A stretch of DNA of 64,000 bases from assembly GCA_026168455.1 (NCBI GenBank), contig CM047431.1, positions 28,585,569 through 28,649,568 of the forward strand, in the 5' to 3' direction. Below, in pieces: positions 22,221 to 33,649 of this stretch. Each line of letters opens with the position of its first letter. Positions within the stretch are counted from its first letter, which is position 1. The translations under genes were made by a program, and so were the position numbers. Origin of the DNA: Theocolax elegans. Lineage: Eukaryota; Arthropoda; Insecta; Hymenoptera; Cerocephalidae. The notes below the pieces were generated by a model, which had not been told where the DNA came from, made no database searches, and saw only the letters and a program-made list of their open reading frames with translations.

Positions 22221-22366
22221 AGTGCATTATTGCACCTTTTCCTCCTCGTTGCGGTATGTAGTCCAGCAATACCGTCACTTATCCTTCCTAGGGAGTGCTT
22301 AATTGCACCCTTTCCTGCTCGTTGCGGTAAATAGTCCAGCAACACGGTCACATATTCTTTCTAGAT
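22221..22366. repeat. Two tandem 73-bp units
   Basis: AGTGCATTATTGCACC ... CTCGTTGCGGTATGTAGTCC and AGTGCTTAATTGCACC ... CTCGTTGCGGTAAATAGTCC are adjacent diverged copies (starts 22,221 and 22,294). Each begins with a short hairpin (GTGCA ... TGCAC). Non-coding. Confidence 0.7.
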
Positions 22367-22981
22367 ATCATTTAAAAGGTAAACCTATATACATAATTAC
22401 AACCAAACTCACTTTGACTCTACTAATTTTGATAATTAGTCATACTTTGTTAAGGACGAGCAGATATAAATATATAAGGAGAATTGGGCATACTAAAAAA
22501 AATTAACACTATGCTCAATAGACATGGAAGAATAAAATAGCGATCGATAAGAAACAAGAAGAGGAGGGAAAAGAAATATTTTATCAAAATTAATTATTGA
22601 AAAGAGAACTTTATTAATTAAAGTAATTAGGTAAAGCAAACTCACAAATAGTATCAATATACATGTCGGATAAAATCATTGATTCAAATTCAAAGTATGA
22701 AAATATTTCTAATATTGATTTTAATAAAAAAAATGCAGCAAATTTGATGAATCAATTAATTTTGTGGAAAAGGTTCAAAATTCAACTATTTATAAAAATA
22801 ATAATTAAAATTGCACAATTTAGTGTTTATGTCAATGTAGCTCATACTAGTGTTCAATCTATTACAATATTCATAAGTAATGATTTAAACAAACGATATA
22901 AAAAAAAATAAAAGAATAAAACAATATTTATTTTTATACGATTAATTTCATACGATTATTCAATTTTTATGTAGAACTAAT
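22367..22981. other. AT-rich non-coding stretch
   Basis: About 600 bp. The 82-codon frame at 22,663-22,911 is Asn/Ile/Lys-rich, as expected by chance in AT-rich DNA. Nothing recognised. Confidence 0.5.
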
Positions 22982-23395
22982 AATATAAAACCTAAGAACC
23001 GAAAGTTAAGCAGCACTGAGTGCGGTTGGCACTTGGATAGGTGACACCATTCTTGTGCGGCTTTCGGGATCGGTTAGGTGTTTTTCCACACTTCACAACG
23101 TGAGCGGAAGGTGTGGAACATTCGGTTTCGGTATTTGGGCCTACGCAAGGTGACCTGAACATCTAAACAGAATGTTTCAATACACCGGCCGTCTCGGGAA
23201 AGGTTTTCCTACTAGGTTTTCCCTTCCTCACGGGCATAATCCTGGGCGAATGCGAGACGGTGGGGACCGGGATGGGAAAAATTTGGAATGTTTTCACCCC
23301 CGCACATAAGTGGTAGGAGTGTCCCTGTAAAAACCCGTTAAATGGGTATACGGGGTGATGACCAAAGAGAATAAAAAAAAATATAAAACCTAAGA
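22982..23395 (+). mobile_element. 5S rRNA-derived SINE with 16-bp target duplication
   Basis: The element (22,998-23,379) lies between two perfect copies of AATATAAAACCTAAGA (22,982-22,997 and 23,380-23,395). It starts with sequence like the middle and 3' half of 5S rRNA: GTTAAGCAGCACTGAGTGCG, GGTTGGCACTTGGATAGGTG. Then come a GC-richer body of about 300 bp and an A-rich end. This is the structure of a SINE whose promoter came from 5S rRNA (class SINE3). The 5' part of 5S is missing. It has no coding capacity; movement would depend on a LINE. Confidence 0.8.
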
Positions 23396-24150
23396 TAATC
23401 ACATTAGAAATTTTTCCTCTTATTTATAAACAAAAGGTATGTTAATTGTTTCGAATTGTATAAAAGAAAAACGAATAACAAATATATTCAAAAAATTTTA
23501 TGTAACGATTCAGGAAATGCAATAATAATTCAGATAAATAATATCTTTCATAATTTTAATATACCAAACAATGTGTAGAAAAAAAAATACAAAAATAATA
23601 TAATTCGTACTACAATTCTGGTGTATTTATTTAATTCTCATTCAAAATTAATTTTCATTTATTTGGAACTAACAAGTAAACAAATTCAAACAATTTTTCT
23701 TTATTTACTTGAACATAAGAAATAAATTTCTATAGTTGTTAGTTTGAATAAAACCAAGTAAATGACGAATATTTAGACTATTTCTCAAAATATAATAATA
23801 AAAAGAGTGCAAATTAGTTGTCAAAAGTGAAACATATAATAGGGTTTAACGGGTAAATTCTACCACAATTCTATGATGTGCAAGCATCGGGCAGTTCCGT
23901 AACTGCTTGGGTTATTCCGTCGTACGGTTTATTCAGTGTAGTCTACTCTTTCTTCCAAAGTATAGAAGCATGGTCGTACATGGACCTACTTGGCCTACTC
24001 TATTCTCGCACTGTCTCTTATGTACTGCTCACTTTATTTTTTCATTTGGATCGACTGTATCTTTTTCTTATGAAACTGAATTAACTATTTCTCAATTATA
24101 TATTCTATTAAATTAAAAGTGAATCTTTGTTTATAATGGCTGAAAAGAAA
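23396..24150. other. Mostly AT-rich non-coding stretch
   Basis: About 750 bp. The 23,870-24,060 part is less AT-rich and gives frames of 68-69 codons, none recognisable. No element ends seen. Confidence 0.4.
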
Positions 24151-24324
24151 ATTCTAACCGTGTTCACATTACAGGGAGAATCTATATTTTTTTTTTAAAT
24201 TTAACGTCGCTCTTTTTATGTTCTCAAATCGGTGCTAATCAGCAACGGAGGTCATACGATGTCTTTGTGAAGAAAGTACTTGTTGAAAATACATTCCCCA
24301 GTGGTGCTTGTATCAATCGGCCGG

Positions 24325-24394
24325 GGCCGGGGATCGAATCTGGGACCTCCAGATTACGAGCCCGACGCCCTAACCGACCGAGTCATCGTAGGCC
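24325..24394 (-). ncRNA. tRNA-Thr-like SINE head
   Basis: On the minus strand: GGCC acceptor start, TGACTCGGTCGGTTAGGGCG (A box and D arm), anticodon loop CTCGTAA (anticodon CGT, Thr-like), B box AGATTCGATCC, and GGCC closing the acceptor. About 70 nt. Downstream sequence to roughly 24,150 may be the SINE body. Weak stems argue against a functional tRNA. Confidence 0.55.
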
Positions 24395-24400
24395 TCAGAG

Positions 24401-24826
24401 TTTATATTGCATAAGAAAAATCAATTTTTTCTTCTCTTCAACTACTCATAACAGTAGAATTATTAATTGAATAAATATAAAAAAAGGTAAACTAATATAT
24501 AACTTTTAATTTAACTTTTTAGAAAATATGTATATAAGCATTCAAATATTATTGAAAAAATTGAAAATTTGTAAAAAAAATGTGGTTTCGAGAAAAAAAA
24601 ATAATAATAATAAATTAAAATTTTTAACATGACTTGATCTATACTAAAAATTAGGAGTAAAAATTAAAGTTAAATAAATTTTTTTTTCTACAGAATACAC
24701 ACTTAATAATAATTATACTATAATGCTATATTTTTATATACTGCGATTAGATATCATTTTAGTAATAATTTACTTAATAAATAATATAACCAAACACATT
24801 ACATGTAATTTATGTTCCCGCACTTA
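24401..24826. other. AT-rich non-coding stretch
   Basis: About 425 bp of AT-rich DNA, no feature seen. Confidence 0.5.
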
Positions 24827-25547
24827 TAGTCTAGGCGCCAGGAGGGTTTCCGTGGCCGATGGAGGTCCACGGCTCCACCCAAGATTTTCCCATGTATTTT
24901 GACCTGCTGAACACGAATTTGGAGGGTGATAAGCCGGAAAATGCCTAGGAAAATTGTTATGGACAATTTTCCGGAAAATTAGGGAAATTTTCGTTTTTTC
25001 GCAATTAAAAAAATATTTTCGTATTCTTCATAAAATTTGATGACAAAAATGTTCCTACTAATTTTTCCGTAGGATGTACCGTTTTTTGTAAAAAAAATCG
25101 CAAAGTTTGCCAAAATGGCGAATTTTCCGATGTTCACGGTTATTTTCCGATATTATAGATGTGAATTTTTTTAATTGTAACCGTTGCAAACTAGTGCTCA
25201 ACTAGAGTACTTTAGCCAGAAAAAAAATTAATTCCACCATTTTGCAACCTACCTTCTATATGTTGCATTTAAATTTACCGATTATTTAAGTTCCATATGT
25301 GCAAGATGGCGCGTTTAAACGGCAACATTAAAAACTCGATAACCTACGTAGGTCCATGACGTCACCCAAGTTTTTCCTACCTATTTTAGTCTCCTGAACA
25401 CGAATTTCGAGGGTGATAAGTCGGAAAATGCATTTTCCGACTTATCACCCTCCAAATTCGTGTTCAGCAGGTCAAAATACATGGGAAAATCTTGGGTGGA
25501 GCCGTGGACCTCCATCGGCCACGGAAACCCTCCTGGCGCCTAGACTA
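24827..25547. mobile_element. Non-autonomous inverted-repeat element flanked by TA
   Basis: A 717-bp element (24,829-25,545) with near-identical inverted ends of about 115 bp (GTCTAGGCGCCAGGAGGG at left, its reverse complement at right), flanked by TA. A third, diverged copy of the end sequence (about 25,335-25,432) faces the right one across a perfect palindrome centred near 25,433 (GTCGGAAAATGCATTTTCCGAC). No coding frame. TA flanks suggest the Tc1/mariner superfamily. Confidence 0.75.
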
Positions 25548-25598
25548 TTAATGGTAGACAGAGAAAACATAGCGGATATCGGTATTATGAATCAACAG

Positions 25599-25603
<5 letters not shown>

Positions 25604-25647
<44 letters not shown>
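25604..25647. repeat. TA microsatellite
   Basis: About 44 nt of alternating TA directly before the foldback element. Confidence 0.9.
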
Positions 25648-25649
<2 letters not shown>

Positions 25650-27300
25650 GTGGTTCTCTGTGACATCGAAGATGAAAAAAATAAATATTGCTATAACTAT
25701 GGGAATATGTTTTAGAGGTATCCAGTAGTTCTCCTGAATTTTTTCAGATTTTTTTTAGGCTATTATTTTAAGTTACAGAGAGTCAAAGTTGACATTTTAG
25801 CACTTTTTTGCATTATATGCCCATTTTCATGAATTTTTAGCTCATAGGGGATGCATTTTTCACTAAAAACATAATCATGACTTTTTTTGTAAAATTTTCC
25901 GAACTTTTCATTAAAAATACTTTTGAAGACGTAAATGTATGCTGTCACACTCTTGTAAGCCATTTAAACCTTAAATAGTGAAAATCAGCAATTCTGCTCC
26001 GGACTTTGGTAACCTTATACTGTATAAAAGATGTCTTTTTATAGTCAGAAACTGCCTAAAAATTTCCAGAGTGGGTCTAAATCATTAAGATCACTTATGG
26101 TCAAAATATCCGGGAAAAGTGACCGAAATATTAATAGAAATGTATATTTGTTGCCTTATAACGATGAATCTATTACCATGATCATTGCAAAAAAATTTTT
26201 GCACTTACCTTGGAATAGTAGGAAAGTATCTTCACTTGTTTCAATGTCCATCTAATCCCCTGTAAGCTGCTAAAAATACAAATATTATTACACAACTATA
26301 AAAAATTAATTTTAAACATTTATAATGCTGGATTTTCAATTTTACAACCCCTACAAGAATTATAATACTAATCTGAAGGATTACTATAAATATATTAACA
26401 TTATTATTACAATAACTGAATATACATAGTTAATACAAAAAATATATAAATAAATCGGATCTGAAATTATAATGAGTAATATGATAACAAGACAGTGACA
26501 AGTTTGTGAAATTCAAACAATGTATTACTGAATAATAATAATAATAATGTTGATACTTTTATAGTAATCCTTCAGATTAGTATTATAATTCTTGTAAGGG
26601 TTTAAAACTAAAAATCCAGCATTATAAATGTTTAAAAAATAATTTTTTATGATTGTACAATAATATTTGTATTTTTAGCAGCTTACAGGGGATTAGATGG
26701 ATACTGAAACAAGTGGAGATACTTTCCTACTATTCCAAGGTAAGTGCATAAATTTTTTTGCAATGATCATGGTAATAGATTCATCGTTATAAGGCAACAA
26801 ATATACATTTCTATTAATATTTCGGTCACTTTTCCCGGATATTTTGACCATAAGTGATCTTAATGATTTAGACCCACTCTGGAAATTTTTAGGCAGTTTC
26901 TGACTATAAAAAGACATCTTTTAGACAGTATAAGGTTACCAGAGTCCGGAGCAGAATTGCTGATTTTCACTATTTAAGGTTTAAATGGCTTACAAGAGTG
27001 TGAGAGCATACATTTCTGTCTTCAAAAGTATTTTTAGTAACAAATTCAGAAAATTTTACAAAAAAGTTATATTTATGTTTTTAGTAAAAAATGCATCCCC
27101 TGGGAGCTACAAATGCATGAAAATGGGCATATAATGCAAAAAAGTGCTAAAATATCAACTTTGACTCTCTGTAACTTAAAATAATAGCCCAGAAAAAATC
27201 TGAAAAAATTCAGGAGAACTACTGGATACCTCTAAAATATATTCCCACAGTTATAGCAATATTTATTTTTTTCATCTTCGATGTCACAGAGAACCACCCA
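25648..27300. mobile_element. Foldback element, 1.65-kb near-palindrome
   Basis: The left end GGGTGGTTCTCTGTGACATC is matched in reverse by the right end, and similarity continues through both arms to the centre near 26,475, so each arm is about 825 bp. TA repeats lie on both sides. Each arm holds the same 74-codon frame (26,031-26,255 plus; 26,693-26,917 minus) with three residue differences, but it resembles nothing I know and its likeness follows from the repeat itself. Non-autonomous DNA element or one-arm inversion duplicate. Confidence 0.8.
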
Positions 27301-27479
27301 TATATATATATTAGTAATTGTGTGGCAATTGGAATTTATTTAACAATTAAATAAATCATTAATGATAAGAAATTAATAAGTATACTAATCATTATTGATA
27401 ACATCGATAGTGTGCGCGACAATTATTAACGAACTACCGTAATTATTTATTATTCACTAAACACATTAAATACACGCAA

Positions 27480-27870
27480 TGGCTTGGGTCAAAAAAATAG
27501 AAATGGCTGCTAGAGATGCCACAGCCGTCAACGATTAGTGTGAACGTATGTTCGCCTTGCCAGAGTTAGACGATAAAGCTACAGAGTGCGCAAGACAGAC
27601 AAGCCGAATACTATAACGCTAAATGCCAAAACGTGCATTATGCGATCAGACAGAAGGTAACCGTTGTAAACCACATCCAGTCCAATGCCGTAGAATGCAT
27701 TGCTGCTAACTTAGCACCGAAGCGTAAAGGTTCATACCCTATCACGGCGAAGCTTAGTTCATATGTCAACGAATTATTGAACGATAAAGGTCACCAAGCT
27801 GGAAAATTTCCTGTACGAAACCTACAACCTCTCTGTGATTTTATTATATTTTTCAGCGGTCAGCGTCTGG
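27480..27870 (+). pseudogene. Gypsy element E: C-terminal pol tail
   Basis: Frames shift several times but read ALPELDDKATE, then YNAKCQNVHYAIRQKVTVVN, then NLAPKRKGSYPITAKLSSYV and ELLNDKGHQAGKFPV. This is the end of a gypsy integrase: the basic linker and a GPY/F-like module (KGSYPI). No integrase core is present. Downstream sequence (27,900-28,640) could be its LTR, but no second LTR is visible. Confidence 0.65.
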
Positions 27871-27905
27871 AAGTGGAAAATGAGTACCGAGTTATATTTC
27901 TCTAA

Positions 27906-28640
27906 GCGAGAGTAGGTAAGCGTTAGAGAGAAAGAGGGAGAACGTTTGCGACGCGCTCACCTAATATCAGACTAGCTTGAACCTTTGAGTAACGCACGCG
28001 AGCCAAGACGACCTATGTGCTTGAATTTATAGAGAAGCTGTTAACGAAGCCGAGAATTGATTGTTTACTACGTCACTATCTGGCCTGTGTAATCATCTCG
28101 GAGATAGCTTCATAAAGTCGGCCCAGGGTGGAGAAATATACGAGAGATTAGCGATTTCGCACTGTAAGTGCATACTCTATCATTCTTGCGATGCTACATA
28201 TCGTCGGCCCAATAAGTAAAATAAATAGAGGAACCAACGGAGGTTCCGTCGTAGCAGCGTTACAAACGGCTATATCGCCAATTTATATTTATTTTGGCGC
28301 CTGGCGATGCTACAACCAAAATTATAAGAATTACCAACAACAGTTCTTCCCAACTCCGCGTCCCAGGGGTAATTCCGAGAACTAAGTGCTTTAGAACCGG
28401 CGGTCTTTAGAGTATATGACAATTTTAAGAAAACACTCCCGCATTCAACTTCTGAACAATAACAACAATTTATTATTAATTAAACTGCAATATTTATACG
28501 ATTCCCGGCACTGGCGTACAATATTTAACGCGCTCGCTAGCGACTTTCACACGTGCACATACTCTCTACATTCGTATCCGTCCGGCACTCAACCGTCCTA
28601 CGCTCGACTCTATTCTCCAAATACATGATGACTCAGAAAT
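27906..28640. other. Unassigned stretch, moderate GC
   Basis: About 735 bp, less AT-rich than its surroundings. TGGCGCCTGGCGATGCTACA near 28,296 resembles a primer-binding site start, so this may be LTR debris of element E. No gene recognised. Confidence 0.3.
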
Positions 28641-28647
28641 CTAGGAG

Positions 28648-28960
28648 GAATCTAGGAGACAGTATTTTATGGCGGTACTCATGTACGAAATTGTGCGTAT
28701 TCGAGTTGTAGCGTATTTGAAGAGTCTCTTCTCTAGATATGCTCGCCGGGGCTATGCAAGGGGTATCACAAGAGAACTCGTATTTCCCCTGATGCGTATC
28801 GAGACTGATAAACGTTCAGACCTACAGACACAAAGTGCGCACCTACGGAACACCTCATCGTCAGAAATTCGTGGCCCGACCTCATTAAAGGGTTTAAAGA
28901 GTTTATATATTTATTTAATATTTATTTATTTATTTATTTATTAGTAATTTATTTATTTGT
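28648..28960 (+). pseudogene. LINE C-terminal fragment (LINE 1 family or relative)
   Basis: Frame 28,669-28,905 (FMAVLMYEIVRIRVVAYLKS, RGITRELVFPLMRIETDKRS, SAHLRNTSSSEIRG) lines up with the last 90 residues of the LINE at 9,101-10,891. It is followed by (TTTA)n and (TTTG)n repeats as a tail. Only the extreme 3' end was integrated. Confidence 0.75.
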
Positions 28961-29004
28961 TTGTTTGTTTGTTTGTTTATTGTTTGATTGTTTGTTTATA
29001 TATT

Positions 29005-30544
29005 TACACTCCGCATCAAAATTATCGCAACAAGATTTTTCACAGAAAAATTGCCATTTTTTAAATGCTTGTAGCTCGGTCAATTTTCATCGTATTGAAA
29101 TCATTTTTTTTTGTTTTGTAGGGAATTATGTGCACTTTGAGGAAAAAATAATGCCTAATAGCTGCGAGATAATGCCACATTCTTATGTCTTAATCAGGCT
29201 AACCAACTTCTTTTTCTTAAACAACGCAATAGTATGCACGTTTACCTGGATTACAAAAATTTTTTTTCAAAAAACAACAAATACCACCCTAAAGTAGACT
29301 TTTTAGCGAGTATTTAAAAAAAAAGTCGACCCTCTACGATTTTTTTTGACCGAGTTATGCCATTTTAAAGATCTTCCTATGTTTTAGTCAAATACCGCCA
29401 TCATCAGCATTACCCGATGCGTACCGCGAGGAGGTTGTTGGTCGGACTTACGCATCATTGTGGCCCTGAAAAGGGCCGATTATGTGAACCATTTCTTACA
29501 TTAGGGACCCCGCGGTCTGAATCCCCTACAGAACAAAAAAAAATTATCTCAATGCGATGAAAATTGATTGAATTACAAGCATTCGAAAAATGGCCATGTT
29601 TCAAATGCTTGTAATTTAATCAATTTTCATTGTATTGAGATAATCTTTTTTGTTTTGTGTCTTCTTTTGGATTATGTGTTCTTTCAGGATAGCATGAATC
29701 CTAATTGCAACTACTACTAAATTATCAGGTTACATTTAAAACAAATTCGTGCCCCGAGAGCTATCTTAAAACCTCATAAACAAAGAAACCACATTGCTAT
29801 TCGTTATTTATTTTTTTAAATTAACTCATGAAAAGTGTAACTGTATTTAAAATTACACCTCTACATTGTCGGTACATTTAACAATGCATCTCCATACTTT
29901 CGGTAAAATAATCAACTCTATCATAACAAATCAATTAAAGAATAAAGCACAAATTTATGCCGCGATACTGGTCAAAAGTTAAGGCGAAAGCTCATTTAGC
30001 ATTAATTTTGTTATACAGAGTACATAGCAACTAAAAAATTGGAGTCAAAAAATACTGCGGAAGTGACGAGCCACGGGGTCCCTAATGTAAGAAACGGTTC
30101 ACACACCTTTTCAGGGCCACAATGATGCGTAAGTCCGACCAACAACCTCCTCGCGGTACGCATGGGGTAATGCTGATGATGGCGGTATTTGACTAAAACA
30201 TAGGAAGATCTTTAAAATGACATAACTCGGTCAAAAAAAGTCGTAGAGGGTCGACTTTTTTTTAAAATACTCGTTAAAAAGTCTACTTTCATTTGGTATT
30301 TGTTGTTTTTTGAAAAAAAATTTTTGGTAATGCAGGTAAACGTGCAAACTATTGCGTTTTTAAGAAAAAGAAGTTGGTACGCCTGATTAAGACATAGAAA
30401 TGTGGCATTATCTCGCAGCTATTAGGCATTATTTTTTCCTGAAAGTGCACATAATTCCCTACAAAACAAAACAAATGATCTTAATAAATCTTGAAAATCT
30501 TGAACATTAAAAACCTTGTTGCGATAATTTTGAAGCGGGGTGTA
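29005..30544. mobile_element. Tc1-like element with long inverted ends
   Basis: Element 29,007-30,542 with TA on each side. Left CACTCCGCATCAAAATTATC and right (reversed) CACCCCGCTTCAAAATTATC start inverted arms of roughly 500 bp. The middle (about 29,530-30,060) is AT-rich and non-coding. TA duplication and ends starting CAC fit Tc1/mariner. No transposase, so non-autonomous. Confidence 0.75.
29462..29477 (-). promoter_or_regulatory. Histone-type 3' stem-loop inside the Tc1-like left arm
   Basis: On the minus strand GGCCCTTTTCAGGGCC fits the metazoan replication-dependent histone mRNA consensus (GGYYYUUHUHARRRCC) exactly and is followed by ACAATGA, as in histone 3' ends. The right arm keeps only CTTTTCAGGGCCACAATGA. 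No histone coding sequence is recognisable before it. Confidence 0.5.
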
Positions 30545-30620
30545 TTTATTAATTAATTAATTTATTTATTTATGTATTTATTTACTATGATTATTTACTA
30601 TGATTATTTATTTGTAGTAT

Positions 30621-31180
30621 CTTCTATCCTGGGGCTTCATCTGCTTGCTTTTTTCTAGCTCTTCTGTTATTTGTTTCAGCCATTTCATCAATCTGATTGA
30701 AAACCGTTTCTATTGGCTTATATCTTTCATTTGTTAAATCAATTTTTTTTTCTATATTACGATTTTCTTTTGTAAATTTTTTAATTTTTATGTCTGTTTT
30801 GTTCGTTTCGGTTTCTTGTAAACATATATACATAATTTCCTTGGTTAGTCTATCCATTTTAACTTCAATATTTGAGTATAGAGTGATCATTTTGGTGCAG
30901 TTAAAATTCGATATAGGGCGATGTTGCCTATTATTATAATATATACAGTTATTATTTGCGCATATATAAGTTCTTATATCATGTACTATGTTCTCGTGTT
31001 GTTCTAAGTCATTTATGGAAAATATACCTATTTTCAAGAGATCTTATATTCTTGTTTGTACTTTTGACGTTTCTGATATTTTTTCTTGGAAAGAAATGGT
31101 CAGTAGCCATATTTTGAGTTGTTTGTAGTATATATTAGAATCTGTATTAGTACTAGCCATTTTTTGTACTGACATTTTTA
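30621..31180 (-). pseudogene. LINE ORF1-like coiled-coil fragment
   Basis: Minus frame 30,624-31,037 (137 aa) with an upstream continuation to about 31,180 across one stop. Charged, Lys/Glu/Asn-rich, with a likely coiled coil (MDRLTKEIMYICLQETETNK). Ends RRARKKQADEAPG. The N-terminus CANNNCIYYNNRQHRPI has possible metal ligands. It resembles ORF1 proteins of insect LINEs in composition only, so the assignment is tentative. Confidence 0.4.
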
Positions 31181-31257
31181 TGATACTTGGGTGGTAATTT
31201 AAGCTTTTTTCTTGTTTTACTTCAAGAGTTTATATATTGATTTTTTAAACTATTGTA

Positions 31258-31575
31258 TTAATACTGAAGACATTCAAAAGTAAATACTTTCTGTAAATTA
31301 CAAGAAGCTCCATTATTATAATATACACTATATTCTTTTATATTATTATACTGATAATTTGCTAAATTCCATACCTCAGTATACACAATCACATATGGTT
31401 TGATTTTGAAACTTTTAATCAAGAGTTGTAGTTTTTCAAAATTTGCTTCTAAACTTCTAATATTAAGATATATTATTAAGTTACTATTAATTTTTCTATC
31501 TTTATTAAAAGTTTCAATATCATCATATACCCTTTTTTTTCTTGGTGAAGCATGTTGTTCATATGCAAGTTGCAT
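31258..31575 (-). pseudogene. LINE apurinic endonuclease N-terminal fragment
   Basis: Reads SNLIIYLNIRSLEANFEKLQ, then KPYVIVYTEVW, then YSVYYNNGASC. This is the start of a LINE endonuclease domain (the Asn-Ile-Arg-Ser motif, then catalytic Glu in TEVW). The rest of the endonuclease and the RT are missing. Confidence 0.75.
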
Positions 31576-31639
31576 ATCGCTCTTAATGCACTTGCTTTAT
31601 CCCATGTCGGTAATACAGGTTCTATCGGGTAATTAATTG

Positions 31640-32040
31640 AGTCAATGAATTTTATTACTTTTATTTTAGAATACTACATTTCATTCTATCGATTGGTAAG
31701 TGATCCGTCAGTAAACTGGTTCTGTATTGCATATTGTAGTAAGTACATTTGGCACACTCAATTTGGGTATTTTCACATTCACTTATGTTTTTCAGAGCAC
31801 TTTATGCGTACCGTCTCATTTTTGCATTTTGCCGCACTATGTCCGTATCTTGCATGTTCTATGATAACCTGATTACCACTTTCACGTAAAAACTTGTAAG
31901 TTTCCGTTATGACTTCCATCAAGACTGTGTTAGTTTTATTTCTTTTATTAGTGTACATATGTAAGATTTTCCCACCTTCTTAGAATTGACTGAAATTTCT
32001 TGTATTAATATCATTCTCATCCATTTGTGTATTCCTACTA
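31640..32040 (-). pseudogene. LINE ORF1 zinc-knuckle fragment
   Basis: Minus-strand frames read VLMEVITETYKFLRESGNQV, then ARYGHSAAKCKNETVRIKCS, the signature of a Gag-like ORF1 of Jockey/I-type LINEs (YGHSAAKC of a CCHC knuckle). The first Cys pair is lost and there is a frameshift. It lies directly upstream, on the minus strand, of the endonuclease at 31,258-31,575 and fits as the same element. Confidence 0.6.
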
Positions 32041-32059
32041 TTTTTATCTTTGGATTTCC

Positions 32060-33645
32060 TTGTTGTTTTATATTAAGTGGGTTCCAAAGTCAATTTTATG
32101 ACTGTATTATCGACCTGCCGACGATATTGTAGGTTCTATTATCAGTATAATACGCCATCTAGCGTACAATTCAAATGATGTTGGTAGATGGCATAGTTAT
32201 ACTAACATTGTGATTTAATTTTGTGTAGATAAAATAACCTACAAGCTTGAAGAAATTTATTCTCAGTCGATCGAGAGACAAAAAATTTTTTTTTCTGTAA
32301 CAATGTGTACTTAAAAACAGAAAACTTTTTTATAAATTCAGTTACGTACTGAAATATTTTTAATGCCTTAATCCGATAAATTCAGGATTGTTTACTCGTT
32401 ATAGAGTGGGCAATTGGGCAGACAGTACTGCTCTCGTATAGTTACAAGTATTGAATATTTGCACTCTCTATGAAGTCATAATAATTTTAATAAATTGTCC
32501 AATTTTTTAAAAACTCAAATAGCTATTTGAATTAGAAAATTGTTTTTTTTTTCTGTATAAACTTATAATTTAAAAAAAATCCTGTGTAATTTACAATTGC
32601 AATTGCCTGCTAATATGAACTGAGAGGTTAGAGGAGCACTAACCTTTCCACCTGTAATATAACTATATAAATCACTGTAAGCTCTTACAGCTAACTAACT
32701 TACCTGTAAATAGCCCTTGGAACTCCTATGAAAGTTGTTCCTATAGCGAGCCAGCGTCGAAAGGAAGCACCACATCATCAGCAACACAATGATGAACCCG
32801 TTGACTGCTCGACAAGAAACGCGATCGGACACATATACCGACAACCGAACGCACGGGCGAACGCTCGCATCATGTCGATACCAGCGCAATGCGCATGCGC
32901 GCTCAGACGAGACTAGCCGAGTCCCGACAGAGATGAGATCTCCGTGAACTTCGTTTAGAAATGTTTGAATATTATTAGTTAAAACTAAAATAATTGTTTA
33001 TTCATTTCACTTCCTAATAATCGAAATAGCAATTTTTTTTATTTTTCTACAAAATAGTGACTTGCTCTAATCGAGCAGCAAAAGCGACTTCGTGGTGCGT
33101 GAACGCTGGCGATCGACATCGCGGACGCACCATCAACTCCCCACTTTCGAATCTGTCAATCGTATTTGGGTATTCTGGTTGATCTTTGAGAACTAACATA
33201 ATTAATTTTTTAAATGTCTATGTGATTTAAATAAATCAAGTAACCTCAAAGAGTAATTATCTGTCTTTTTATAATAAAATAGCGCGTGATTCGAGCAGCT
33301 AAAGCGACTTTGTGGAGCGTCAGAGTTTCGTATCATTCTACCGCTAGCGCCACCAAACGGAAATTTATGAACTGAATATATTTAGGAGTTGACTTCCCTC
33401 TGTATATGAATAATTAACTATATACAAAGTTTGAGGCAAAAATATTATCTCGTTTTTATGTAATCCCTTACCAAAAATGTGTGACGAGCGAAGCATACTC
33501 AGAATTTTTGGTAAGGGTTTAATCAAAATCGTGATACTATTTATGTTCCAAATTTTGCACACACTTAAATAATCCATATACGAAGGGCAATGAACTCTTA
33601 TTTCTACACATAATATTATAATTGTTCAATTATAATCGATAATTT
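32060..33645. other. Unassigned stretch
   Basis: About 1.6 kb. A GC-richer island at 32,710-32,930 gives a 64-codon frame with no recognisable match. Two direct repeats of about 30 bp (TCGAGCAGCAAAAGCGACTT near 33,070; TCGAGCAGCTAAAGCGACTT near 33,292) lie 221 bp apart. No gene recognised. Confidence 0.35.
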
Positions 33646-33649
33646 GATT

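Noticed and set aside
22998..23080. Working 5S rRNA gene
   Set aside because: The 5' part is missing, there are several mismatches, and the unit continues into a SINE body with target duplicates.
26031..26917. The 74-codon frame found in both arms of the foldback element as a conserved gene
   Set aside because: Its conservation follows from the arms being copies; no start context, domain or codon pattern supports it.
30624..31037. 137-codon minus frame as a host protein
   Set aside because: Lys/Asn/Glu-rich with a stop in its continuation and flanked by LINE pieces; kept only as a tentative LINE ORF1 relic.
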